Of a DNA stretch of 9,323 nucleotides, positions 1 through 6,274 are shown piece by piece. Origin of the DNA: Chloroflexota bacterium (GTDB taxonomy: Bacteria; Chloroflexota; Anaerolineae; Anaerolineales; E44-bin32); NCBI GenBank assembly GCA_026390045.1, contig JAPLGR010000319.1, positions 1-9,323 of the forward strand, written 5' to 3'. The notes beneath the pieces were generated by a model. It searched no databases. It worked only from the letters and a program-made list of their open reading frames with translations, and had not been told where the DNA came from. The first letter of the stretch is position 1. Each line of letters opens with the position of its first letter. The position numbers were made by a program, and so were the translations under genes.

Positions 1-482
1 GGCAGGTGCCACGCCGGCCGCAGAAGATCCCCCCGAACCACCTGAAGGTTCGCGTCTAGTCCCAGAGAACGCGCATTCGCCTGCAGGACATGGGCACGAA
101 GCGCATCGTGATCGATGGCGATCGTGGGACCTTGAGCCGCCAGCGCCAGCGCATCGCCACCGATCCCGCAGCCAAGGTCGAATCGCGGCGCGTGCTCCGA
201 TAGTCTGTCGGCGTGGTACGCGGCCACGCGGTACCCGGTGGACTGCTCTAGGGCCTCACGCAGGAAGTACATCTCACTGGCACGGGGAAACTTGGAGAGT
301 GCCCGTCGCCTCAGGACGGCCTGCTCAACGGCAACCCGCGCCAGCACATCGGGGAAGCGGCGACCGAGTCGCTGCGCGACAGCGAGGAAGGTCTCCTCGC
401 CGGGCTCAAGCGACTCGGCGAGCGCAAGGGCTTCCTGACCGGGGCCGGAAACCAGCCAGCTGAGCGATTCGAGGCTCAGCAC
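1..482 (-). CDS. Class I SAM-dependent methyltransferase, THUMP-like family (N-terminal part, cut by window edge)
   Basis: Reading the minus strand from the GTG at 480-482 gives 160 residues that run off the left edge without a stop. Residues 102-108 (DLGCGIG) are the glycine-rich SAM-binding motif I of Rossmann methyltransferases, followed by an acidic motif II region (AIDHD, 122-126) and a GD at 151-152. The part before it contains an alpha-helical stretch with SKFPRASEMYF (63-73) and REALEQSTGYRVAAYHADRL (75-94). This matches the KF...M.F....LEQAT...VA..RA.R pattern I know from THUMP-like-domain methyltransferases of actinobacteria and relatives. Family knowledge: these are presumed nucleic-acid (probably RNA) methyltransferases, with the THUMP-like domain at the C-terminus, which would lie outside this window. 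The substrate is unknown. GTG 480-482 is chosen because a stop (TGA at 492-494) lies four codons upstream. No good ribosome binding site is seen, so translation may be coupled to the small gene ending 34 bp upstream. Confidence 0.8.
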   Translation of the reverse strand, partial: MLSLESLSWLVSGPGQEALALAESLEPGEETFLAVAQRLGRRFPDVLARVAVEQAVLRRRALSKFPRASEMYFLREALEQSTGYRVAAYHADRLSEHAPRFDLGCGIGGDALALAAQGPTIAIDHDALRAHVLQANARSLGLDANLQVVRGDLLRPAWHL

Positions 483-516
483 GTGCGCAGCTCAGGCACG
501 GGCAGTGCGTGCCGGA

Positions 517-702
517 TCACGCCTCCGGCAGCTGGCGGGCGAGCTCGATGAGCTCCTTCCACTCCTCGAGGAAGAAGTGGAGCGTCACCGTCCCCAACTC
601 GAGGTGGTACGTCGCCTCACCGTCGGGCTCGATCGCTTTCCAGGCGATGAAGTTCGCCGTCTCCGCAAGCGTGGACGTGGTGACATCCGGTTCACCGCTC
701 AT
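517..702 (-). CDS. Small acidic protein of unknown function, 61 aa
   Basis: A complete 61-residue reading frame from ATG 700-702 to TGA 517-519. I do not recognise the family. Support for it being real is the near-ideal ribosome binding site GAGGTGATCC (704-713) five bases before the ATG, its position in line with minus-strand genes on both sides, and a protein-like composition. It has a polar N-terminus, then FIAWKAIEPDGEATYHLEL (residues 18-36), which looks like beta-strand/turn/strand, and an amphipathic helix-like end, FFLEEWKELIELARQL (43-58). It is acidic, with no signal peptide, membrane segment, or Cys pairs. It lies 106 bp after the AI-2E gene and 34 bp before the methyltransferase, so it may be cotranscribed with either. 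The function cannot be inferred; a small cytosolic beta-alpha protein is the most that can be said. Confidence 0.72.
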   Translation of the reverse strand: MSGEPDVTTSTLAETANFIAWKAIEPDGEATYHLELGTVTLHFFLEEWKELIELARQLPEA

Positions 703-703
703 T

Positions 704-713
704 GGATCACCTC
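704..713 (-). promoter_or_regulatory. Strong extended Shine-Dalgarno for the 61-aa gene
   Basis: On the minus strand GAGGTGATCC stands just before ATG 700-702. GAGGTGATC is complementary to the conserved 3' end of 16S rRNA (anti-SD plus flanking bases), with the GAGGTG core five bases from the start. This is the best ribosome binding site in the window and is the main reason to accept the small reading frame as a gene. Confidence 0.7.
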
Positions 714-724
714 ATACAGTGCGA

Positions 725-765
725 GATTGGAGGACATCCCAGAAGCCGCTTCGTCCCCCTCAATC
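725..765 (-). repeat. Bulged inverted repeat in the leader of the 61-aa gene
   Basis: On the minus strand the arms GATTGAGGGGGAC and GTCCTCCAATC pair over about 11 positions with one bulged A, one bulged G and one G-U pair. They enclose a small inner hairpin (GAAG-CGG-CTTC, 742-752). It sits about 22-60 bases upstream of the ATG. No T-run follows on the minus strand, so it does not look like an ordinary intrinsic terminator. It could be a leader structure, a processing or stabilising stem at the 3' side of the AI-2E transcript, or chance. Confidence 0.4.
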
Positions 766-808
766 GGAACGCTACCCACCGTCAAGTCCCGGCGTCAGAT
801 CGAACGGC

Positions 809-2023
809 TCACTCGGTCGACGGAGGTGCATCCTGGTCTGCATCTCGGCGTTGCCGCTTGGGCCACAGGCGAGGAAGCCGCGGTGGCGTCCAGGGCCGCA
901 TGGAGTCGATCGGCGGGTCCCACGGCGAGAGATCGACGAGCTTGCGGTAGGCATAGCGGGCGAGGAGCATCAGCGTGGCCATCGCCGGCGCCGAGAGCAG
1001 CAGCCCGATCACCCCGAAGAGAGTTGCCCCGACGATCGCACCGACCAGTATGATCACGGGGTGCAGGTTGAGCGATCCGCCGAGAATCCGCGGCACGAGC
1101 AGGTAGTCAACCAGCTGGTCAAGGATCGTGGTGCAGGCGATCACGACGAGCGCGAAGGCCACCGGCGTGAGGCCAAAGGGATTGGTGGGCTGGAAGAGTG
1201 CCACGAGGGCGGCGGCCGCACCGGCGGAGAACGGTCCCACGATCGGGACGAACTTCGCCACTCCCATCAGTGCGCCAAGGCCGATGGCGAAGCGCACGCC
1301 GAGGATGCTCATCAATACGGTCATCAACACGGCCATGACCAGTACGATCAGGAGCTGACCGCGCAGGAACGCATGCCAGATCCGAGCCAAGGCTGTCCGA
1401 AGGCGGGTGATGTCGTACTCGTACCGCGGGATGTTGATGCCGCGCCAGGAGGAACGCACGCGGTCGCGGTCAACCGTCAGGAAGTAGGACACCGCTAGGA
1501 CGAAGATCAGGCCGGCGACGGACTCCACAGCCTGCGCAGCGCCGGTCGCCACCACCGTCGATGCCCGTGTGAAGAGCGGCTCGATCGCGCTCAGCCCGCG
1601 CTCCACCAGCGGAGCAACGTCCGCCGTGGCTAGCTCCAGCGTCCAGGGGCCAAGCACGATAGGCTCCGCGCTGAGCGCGGCCAGCTGGGCCGGCAGCCCT
1701 TCCAGCAGGTTCTGGAGCGTTACCAGCAGCGCCTGCAGCTGTTGGGCGACGGCCAGTCCTGCAGCCGTAGATCCCACGACCAACAGTGCCAGCCAGTAGA
1801 GGAAGATGATGTTGGTCGAGGCGGTCCACGAGAGGCGGGCGCGATGATGCAGCGCGCGGACAAACGGCAGGGACAGGTAGGAGACGATACCGGCAACGAT
1901 GAGCAGCGGGACGATCGACTGAAAGCGGACAAGCAGCGCGGCGATGATCGCCAGGCTAGCCAGCGCCACAAGCGCCTTGGCCGTCGTGCTCCAGCGCGGG
2001 GACTGCGGATCAGCTCCCGCCAC
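809..2023 (-). CDS. AI-2E family transporter (second tandem copy)
   Basis: A 404-residue integral membrane protein of the AI-2E family (PF01594; PerM/TqsA/YdiK type). Family members are polytopic permeases proposed to export signals such as AI-2 or to exchange ions, and the substrate here is unknown. Hydrophobic segments occur near residues 17-33, 36-55, 70-90, 163-183, 221-241, 243-270, 287-303 and 322-355. Family hallmarks are HAFLRGQL (217-224), ILGVRFA (240-246), the VPIVGPF segment (259-265), PVAFALVV (287-294) and LVPRILGGSL (309-318). A soluble, Pro/Arg-rich tail follows residue 366. The frame is open upstream to an ATG at 2137, but that would overlap the preceding gene by 128 bp. GTG 2021-2023 is preferred because AAGGAG stands seven bases before it, giving a 14-bp overlap typical of translational coupling. 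No terminator is evident immediately after the stop. Confidence 0.9.
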   Translation of the reverse strand: MAGADPQSPRWSTTAKALVALASLAIIAALLVRFQSIVPLLIVAGIVSYLSLPFVRALHHRARLSWTASTNIIFLYWLALLVVGSTAAGLAVAQQLQALLVTLQNLLEGLPAQLAALSAEPIVLGPWTLELATADVAPLVERGLSAIEPLFTRASTVVATGAAQAVESVAGLIFVLAVSYFLTVDRDRVRSSWRGINIPRYEYDITRLRTALARIWHAFLRGQLLIVLVMAVLMTVLMSILGVRFAIGLGALMGVAKFVPIVGPFSAGAAAALVALFQPTNPFGLTPVAFALVVIACTTILDQLVDYLLVPRILGGSLNLHPVIILVGAIVGATLFGVIGLLLSAPAMATLMLLARYAYRKLVDLSPWDPPIDSMRPWTPPRLPRLWPKRQRRDADQDAPPSTE

Positions 2024-3233
2024 TGGATTGCTCCTTCTCCTCGGGAACAGCAAGGCTCTTTCGCCTTCGACTCCACGGCCACGCGATGCGAGCCGGACGA
2101 GCGGGAGGCGCTGCCGGCGGCTCCGGCCAGGGGTCAAGCACTGCTGTCTTGCGATAGAAGTAAGTGATCCACACGCGCAACATGGCGGTCACCGGTTGCG
2201 CCAGCAGCACTCCGGCAACTCCCGCCAAGCTTCCGCCCACCATCGCCGCCAAGAGCACGGTCAGCGGCCGCATCTTCAGCGAGGAGCCGAGGATGTTGGG
2301 GACCAGGATGTTGTTCTCAACCTGCTGGATGACCAGGAACACGCCGAGGACGATCGCGGCGAAGGCCACCGGGTGCAGGCCCCACCAATTCGAGCCCTGG
2401 AAGAAGGCGACGATGACCGAGATCACGCCGGCGACGAACGGCCCGAAGAACGGCACCACGTCGAGGACCCCGGCAAGGAGCCCGAGCACCAGTGCGAATC
2501 GCACGCCGAGAATAGCCAGCACCGCGGCCACGACCAATCCGAGAACCAGGCAGAGCACCAACTGCCCGCGCACAAACGCTCTCCAGACAAGCGTGGTCTC
2601 CTGAAGCAGGCGAAGGAAGTCGCGCCGGTAGTGCGGCGGTGCCCACACCGCCAGCCGCTCCTCTGCCCCATCGAGGTCCACCAGCATGTAGAAGGCCAGG
2701 ATGACGACCATGGCGATGACGCCAACGGCTGAGGCGGCGGCTGAAGCCAGCGTCGCCAACAGGGTTCCGGTCTGCGAAAGGAAGGGCTGGAGGATCGAGG
2801 CCAGCGCGCTGACCAGCGGCTCGGCATTGATGCGCGACAGGTCGAAGACCCACGGGCCGATGACGATCTCAGCTTCAGCGATCCTCTGCAACTGATTCGG
2901 CAATTGATCGGAGAGCAGGATCAGATCCTCGATCAGGCCTCCAAGCTGCTGGCTGGCAGCCAACCCCAGCCCAGTGGCGCCTCCGCCAATCACGAGCAGG
3001 AGGACAACGAAGATGATCACAGCGCTGCCCAAGCGCGACAGCCCCGTCCGGCGCTTCACCCAGGTCAAGACCGGGGCGAGCATGTAGGCCAGCAGCATTC
3101 CCAGAAGGACAGGCAGCAACAGGCCGCGGGCGGAGAACAGCAACCCCGCTACCAGCAACAAGAGAACGATTGCGCCGACCAGACGAGTGCTCGGTCGCCA
3201 GGGAGGGGAATCGGTGGACACAGGTGCAGTCAT
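2010..3233 (-). CDS. AI-2E family transporter (first tandem copy)
   Basis: A 407-residue AI-2E family (PF01594) membrane protein. Two N-terminal membrane segments (about 18-34 and 36-55) and one at 68-92 are followed by a non-membrane central stretch (about 95-155). The family core comes next: a segment at 163-186, FVRGQL (220-225), ILGVRFAL (241-248), VVPFFGPF (259-266), PVAFAAIVL (288-296), NILVPNILGSSL (308-319) and a last segment at 323-348. The C-terminal 40 residues are Pro/Arg/Lys-rich and cytosolic-looking. The start at ATG 3231-3233 is preceded by GTGATC, a weak match to the extended anti-SD. It is the first gene after the pnp terminator and overlaps the next AI-2E gene by 14 bp, so the two are surely cotranscribed. 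The transported substrate cannot be told from sequence; quorum-signal export is known only for some members. Confidence 0.92.
   Translation of the reverse strand: MTAPVSTDSPPWRPSTRLVGAIVLLLLVAGLLFSARGLLLPVLLGMLLAYMLAPVLTWVKRRTGLSRLGSAVIIFVVLLLVIGGGATGLGLAASQQLGGLIEDLILLSDQLPNQLQRIAEAEIVIGPWVFDLSRINAEPLVSALASILQPFLSQTGTLLATLASAAASAVGVIAMVVILAFYMLVDLDGAEERLAVWAPPHYRRDFLRLLQETTLVWRAFVRGQLVLCLVLGLVVAAVLAILGVRFALVLGLLAGVLDVVPFFGPFVAGVISVIVAFFQGSNWWGLHPVAFAAIVLGVFLVIQQVENNILVPNILGSSLKMRPLTVLLAAMVGGSLAGVAGVLLAQPVTAMLRVWITYFYRKTAVLDPWPEPPAAPPARPARIAWPWSRRRKSLAVPEEKEQSSGGS
2031..2036 (-). promoter_or_regulatory. Shine-Dalgarno deciding the GTG start of the second AI-2E gene
   Basis: Minus-strand AAGGAG lies inside the end of the first AI-2E gene, seven bases before GTG 2021-2023. 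It favours this start over the far upstream ATG at 2137 and implies translational coupling of the two permeases. Confidence 0.6.
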
Positions 3234-3303
3234 GGGATCACGGTCTCACTTGGCGTTCAGGCCCGCGCCTCTGCCCACGGGATCAAGTGCATGGCACGAC
3301 CCC

Positions 3304-3309
3304 ATGATA
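3304..3309 (-). promoter_or_regulatory. Possible -10 box for the AI-2E pair
   Basis: TATCAT on the minus strand (five of six matches to TATAAT) lies about 70 bases before the first AI-2E start and downstream of the pnp terminator hairpin, where a promoter would be expected. No convincing -35 hexamer is found at 16-18 bp. Weak evidence. Confidence 0.25.
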
Positions 3310-3369
3310 CACAGAATCCCGCAGGCCTATTCGATGGCCTGGGCGCTCCGAGCCTGCCCGGAGAAGCAA

Positions 3370-3395
3370 GCGAGGCTCCGGTGTCGGAGCCTCGC
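3370..3395 (-). terminator. Intrinsic-type terminator hairpin after pnp
   Basis: A perfect 11-bp stem (GCGAGGCTCCG / CGGAGCCTCGC) with a four-base loop, starting nine bases after the pnp stop codon. On the minus strand it is followed by TTGCTTCTCC, a modest T-rich tract. The stem strength and position make it the end of the rpsO-pnp transcription unit. Being a perfect palindrome it could also act on the other strand, but no plus-strand gene reads into it. Confidence 0.8.
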
Positions 3396-3403
3396 CTCTC
3401 AAC

Positions 3404-5608
3404 CTATGATCGGTGGCGGTCACGAGAACCGCCGCGTCCACCGGAGCCGCCGGGACGCCCGCCACCTTCACCCGGCTTCCGGCTGGGGCGACGGTCGCGC
3501 TCCAGCGCCTCTTCCGGCGTCCAGCCCTCCAAGACAGCCTGCCGCGACAGCCGGATCTTGCCCTCGGGATCAATGGCCGTCACCATCACCGTTAGGTCGT
3601 CGCCGACCTTCGCCACATCCTCAACCTTCTCAATCCGTTCGCTGTCAAGCTGCGAGATATGGACCATCCCGTCGGTCCCCGGGAGGATCTGGACGAACGC
3701 GCCGAAGTCGGTGGTCCGCACCACACGTCCGGTGTAGATACGGCCGACGATTGGCACCTCGATCAGGCTCTCGACCATCTCGCGCGCCTTGGAGGCACTC
3801 TCGCCGTTGGTCGCGGCAATGAAGACTGAGCCGTCGTCCTCGATATCGATCGTCGCGCCCGTCTGCTCCTGGATCGAGCGGATGGTCTTCCCGCCCGGCC
3901 CGATGATGGCGCCGATCTTGTCGGGGTCGATCTTGATCACGGTCAGGCGCGGCGCGTGCGGCTTCAACTCCGGCCGCGGGGCGGCGATGCATGCCTGGAT
4001 GGTCTCCAGGATCTTCAGCCGCGCGGCGCGCGCTTGCTGCAGCGCCTCGGCCATGATCGCCGGCGTGATGCCCTTGATCTTGATGTCCATCTGCAGGGCC
4101 GTGATGCCCGCCTGCGTGCCAGCAACCTTGAAGTCCATGTCCCCCAGGTGATCCTCGATCCCCTGGATATCGGTCAGGACGGCATACCGATCGCCTTCCT
4201 TGACCAGCCCCATGGCGATGCCGGCCTCCGGCGCCTTGATCGGCACGCCGGTATCAAGCAGTGCCAGCGTCGATCCGCAGACCGAGGCCATCGACGTCGA
4301 GCCGTTGGACGACAGCACCTCGGAGACCAGGCGCATCGTGTAGGGGAACTCCTCCATCGGCGGCAGGACGGGGACGAGGGCGCGCTCGGCCAGGGCGCCA
4401 TGCCCGGTCTCGCGCCGCGACGTCCCGCGCAGCGGGCGCGTCTCGCCGGTCGAGAACGGAGGGAAGTTGTAGTGGTGTATGTAGCGCTTCTCGTTGACCG
4501 GAGACAGGCCGTCGAGCTCCTGGCGCTCGCGGGGCGTGCCCAGCGTCGCCAGCGTCAGCACCTGTGTCTCACCGCGCTGGAACAGCCCCGAACCGTGAGC
4601 CCGCGGGCTGAGATCCACCTCGGCGCTCAGCGGCCTCAGGTCGGTCAACCCGCGGCCGTCGACGCGCCGTCGGTCGTCGAGGATCAGTGAGCGCACTGCT
4701 TCCTTGTGCAGATCCTCAATGGCCGCGTCCACCTCTGCCTGCTCGAGCGCCCCATCCGCGGCTAAGGCCGCCACGGCCTCCGCCTTCAGCGCCTCGACGG
4801 CCTCGCCCACCTCAACCTTGGTCATCGGCCGGGCATGCAGGTCCTTCAGGCGCGAGCCCGCCCAGCTGCGGACGGCCGTCACCGCATCGGCAGACAGGGC
4901 ATGAGGTGTGTAGGACAGCTTGGGCTTGCCGACGGCGGCGCGCATCTCGTCCTGCACGTCGATCAGCGGCCGCATTGCCTGATGTGCCTTCTCCAGCGCG
5001 GCGACCATGATGTCCTCGGCAACCTCGTTCGCGCCGCACTCCACCATCAGGATGGCATCGCGCGTCCCGGCCACACGCAGGTCAAAATCGGACTGGTCGA
5101 TCTGCTGAAAGGTCGGGTTGACGATGAGCTTCCCGTCGATGCGGCCGATACGCACGGCCGCCACCGGCCCACCGAACGGCACATCGGAGATGGTCAGCGC
5201 GGCCGAGGCACCCACAATGCCGAGCATGTCGAGCGGGACCTCACCGTCGGACGACAGGGAATAGAGCACAACCTGGACGTCATTGCGGAGGTCCTTGGGG
5301 AAGAGCGGCCGGAGCGGTCGATCGGCGAGGCGGGCAGTGAGAATGGCGGCCTCGGATGGCCGGCCCTCGCGCCGGAAGAATGAACCGGGGATTCGGCCAC
5401 CGGCGTACAACCGCTCCTCGTAGTCCACGGTGAGTGGGAAGAAATCGATCCCCTCGCGCGCCTGTCGACTCATGGTGGCCGCGGCGAACAGCAGGGTGTC
5501 CCCCTGGCGCACGGTGACCGCGCCGCCCGCCTGCGGCGCGAGCTTGCCTGTCTCGAGGGTCACGGTCTGGCCCTCGACGACGGCGGTGAATTGTCTGGAC
5601 TGCAACAT
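3404..5608 (-). CDS. pnp: Polynucleotide phosphorylase (PNPase)
   Basis: A 734-residue protein of usual bacterial length. PNPase degrades RNA 3' to 5' by phosphorolysis, releasing nucleoside diphosphates, as a cytosolic trimer and often with RNase E or helicases. Domains in order: first RNase PH domain (about 10-145, with FFPLTVDYEERLYAGGRIPG at 56-75), all-helical linker (about 240-310), second RNase PH domain (about 320-535), KH domain (about 552-615, with the GxxG loop GPGG at 570-573) and S1 domain (about 621-690, TDFGAFVQILPGTDGMVHIS). Catalytic metal-binding residues fall in DHLGDMDFK: D486, D492 and K494, the same numbers as in the E. coli enzyme. The phosphate/RNA-site signature RRETGHG is at 398-404. 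The C-terminal 29 residues are Gly/Arg-rich. The frame is open 30 codons upstream to 5698, but ATG 5606-5608 starts at the conserved N-terminus and has GGAAGGGAA close before it. Confidence 0.98.
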   Translation of the reverse strand: MLQSRQFTAVVEGQTVTLETGKLAPQAGGAVTVRQGDTLLFAAATMSRQAREGIDFFPLTVDYEERLYAGGRIPGSFFRREGRPSEAAILTARLADRPLRPLFPKDLRNDVQVVLYSLSSDGEVPLDMLGIVGASAALTISDVPFGGPVAAVRIGRIDGKLIVNPTFQQIDQSDFDLRVAGTRDAILMVECGANEVAEDIMVAALEKAHQAMRPLIDVQDEMRAAVGKPKLSYTPHALSADAVTAVRSWAGSRLKDLHARPMTKVEVGEAVEALKAEAVAALAADGALEQAEVDAAIEDLHKEAVRSLILDDRRRVDGRGLTDLRPLSAEVDLSPRAHGSGLFQRGETQVLTLATLGTPRERQELDGLSPVNEKRYIHHYNFPPFSTGETRPLRGTSRRETGHGALAERALVPVLPPMEEFPYTMRLVSEVLSSNGSTSMASVCGSTLALLDTGVPIKAPEAGIAMGLVKEGDRYAVLTDIQGIEDHLGDMDFKVAGTQAGITALQMDIKIKGITPAIMAEALQQARAARLKILETIQACIAAPRPELKPHAPRLTVIKIDPDKIGAIIGPGGKTIRSIQEQTGATIDIEDDGSVFIAATNGESASKAREMVESLIEVPIVGRIYTGRVVRTTDFGAFVQILPGTDGMVHISQLDSERIEKVEDVAKVGDDLTVMVTAIDPEGKIRLSRQAVLEGWTPEEALERDRRPSRKPGEGGGRPGGSGGRGGSRDRHRS

Positions 5609-5770
5609 GGGATTCCCTTCCGCGCCGGGGCTGGCTCGGGTCAGGGACTGGAGACCGACCGTCAGGCGCAGGTCTGGCGGGCGCGCTCCAATTCCCAACC
5701 CGGTCTAGGTGCGCCGGCGTCTTGAGTGGGTAGCTCGGGCGGCCCGGCCTGGCCGGAGTGCCCGCCCTGC
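5609..5770 (-). promoter_or_regulatory. pnp leader region with GC-rich nested hairpin
   Basis: This is the untranslated stretch between the rpsO terminator and the pnp start. I find no convincing promoter. At 5737-5767 the bases fold into a nested hairpin: an outer GGGCGG/CCGCCC stem and an inner CCGGC-CTG-GCCGG stem, with no T-run behind it. It lies directly after the T-tract of the rpsO terminator. If pnp is made by readthrough from the rpsO promoter, its mRNA would carry both structures. In E. coli a leader stem between rpsO and pnp is cut by RNase III and is the site of PNPase autoregulation; a similar role here is inference from position only. Confidence 0.45.
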
Positions 5771-5817
5771 GGAAAACAAGACGAGCCGATGACCAGCCTG
5801 CACGTCATCCGCTCGTC
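5771..5817 (-). terminator. Intrinsic terminator of rpsO
   Basis: Twelve bases after the rpsO stop the minus strand has a 14-bp hairpin, GACGAGC/GCTCGTC plus GATGAC/GTCATC with a single mismatch between them and a 10-base loop. It is followed at once by TTGTTTTCC. The stem followed by a T-run is the form of a Rho-independent terminator. It resembles the attenuating terminator between rpsO and pnp known from enterobacteria; readthrough would supply pnp mRNA. Confidence 0.85.
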
Positions 5818-5828
5818 GGGATCATCAC

Positions 5829-6101
5829 CTACTTGCGGCGAATGCCGAGGCGATCCGTCAGCGCAAGGTAGGACTTGGCATCCTTGCGCTTCAGGTAGGC
5901 CAAGTGCCTTCGGCGCTGGCCGACCAGCTTCAACAGCCCGCGCCGCGACGACTCATCGGCGCTGTGAGCGCGCAGGTGGTCCGTCAGCTGGTCAATGCGC
6001 TTGGTCAGGATGGCAACCTGGACTTCGGGCGAACCGGTGTCCCCATCATGCCGGTGGTACTCGCCGATCAGTGCGGTCTTGGCTTCTTTGGAGAGTGTCA
6101 C
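5829..6101 (-). CDS. rpsO: 30S ribosomal protein S15
   Basis: A 90-residue protein of the normal S15 length. S15 is a primary 16S rRNA binding protein that nucleates the platform of the 30S subunit. The family signature is complete: DTGSPEVQVAILTKRI (21-36), LTDHLRAHSADESSRRGL (39-56) and GQRRRHLAYLKRKD (61-74). H42 and D49, which contact rRNA, and the SRRGL loop are present. The frame stays open to ATG 6290, but that start would lie upstream of the promoter's -10 box and so would not be transcribed. GTG 6099-6101 gives the conserved N-terminus and has GAGGAG eight bases before it. It is the first gene of the rpsO-pnp unit. Confidence 0.98.
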   Translation of the reverse strand: MTLSKEAKTALIGEYHRHDGDTGSPEVQVAILTKRIDQLTDHLRAHSADESSRRGLLKLVGQRRRHLAYLKRKDAKSYLALTDRLGIRRK

Positions 6102-6109
6102 GACGTCTG

Positions 6110-6115
6110 CTCCTC
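6110..6115 (-). promoter_or_regulatory. Shine-Dalgarno of rpsO
   Basis: Minus-strand GAGGAG stands eight bases before GTG 6099-6101 and fixes the start of S15. It sits in the loop of a short possible CTGC/GCAG stem, so its access could depend on leader folding. Confidence 0.65.
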
Positions 6116-6125
6116 TGCAGGTCAC

Positions 6126-6157
6126 CCAGAGGGCAGTCTTTGGCAGCCACCCTCCGG
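6126..6157 (-). promoter_or_regulatory. rpsO leader stem-loop, possible S15 autoregulatory site
   Basis: The transcribed leader contains CCGGAGGG and CCCTCTGG, which pair over eight positions with one G-U, around a 16-base loop. The stem begins about six bases after the expected transcription start and ends ten bases before the ribosome binding site. The G-U pair is followed by a G-C pair in the same orientation as the G-U/G-C step that S15 recognises in helix 22 of 16S rRNA. Many bacteria control rpsO by S15 binding its own leader; assigning that role here is inference. Confidence 0.4.
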
Positions 6158-6170
6158 TCAAGTCAGGGGC

Positions 6171-6199
6171 ATTATACCAGCCGGCTTGGGGAGTGACAA
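6171..6199 (-). promoter_or_regulatory. Sigma70-type promoter of rpsO
   Basis: On the minus strand TTGTCA (6194-6199, five of six) is separated by exactly 17 bases from a perfect TATAAT (6171-6176), which is preceded by TGG, an extended -10. The start of transcription would be near 6163-6164, giving a leader of about 62 nt before GTG 6101. This is a textbook strong housekeeping promoter, fitting a ribosomal protein gene. Confidence 0.88.
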
Positions 6200-6208
6200 G
6201 GTTCGCTT

Positions 6209-6229
6209 CCCGCCCAGAGGTTGGGCGGG
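6209..6229. repeat. Perfect 8-bp inverted repeat upstream of the rpsO promoter
   Basis: CCCGCCCA and TGGGCGGG flank a five-base spacer, ten bases upstream of the rpsO -35 box and in the gap between rpsO and the divergent glycosyltransferase gene. There is no T-run on either side, so a terminator is unlikely. It may be a protein-binding operator for one or both divergent genes, or a chance GC palindrome. Confidence 0.35.
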
Positions 6230-6274
6230 CACCGCTGGTTGCGGCCCCCTCCGGGCGTGCTTTGCCGTCCGGGT

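Noticed and set aside
509..1498. Long plus-strand open frame (329 codons) opposite the second AI-2E gene
   Set aside because: Its product is a His/Arg/Glu-rich string without recognisable domains and it is antisense to a well-supported membrane protein gene. Such frames are common in high-GC DNA.
2024..2137. N-terminal extension of the second AI-2E gene to ATG 2137
   Set aside because: It would overlap the first AI-2E gene by 128 bp and adds an Arg-rich segment unlike the family. The GTG at 2023 has a proper ribosome binding site.
809..3233. AI-2E gene pair as a quorum-sensing system
   Set aside because: No luxS, receptor or regulator is present in the window, and most AI-2E family members have no shown signal-export role.
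1944..4690. Further plus-strand open frames opposite the AI-2E genes and pnp (near 1944-2732, 2904-3737, 3956-4690)
   Set aside because: All are antisense to firmly identified genes, have biased low-complexity composition and no suitable start signals.
5609..5698. N-terminal extension of PNPase by 30 residues
   Set aside because: The added residues match no part of PNPase, and the conserved N-terminus begins at ATG 5608 with a ribosome binding site before it.
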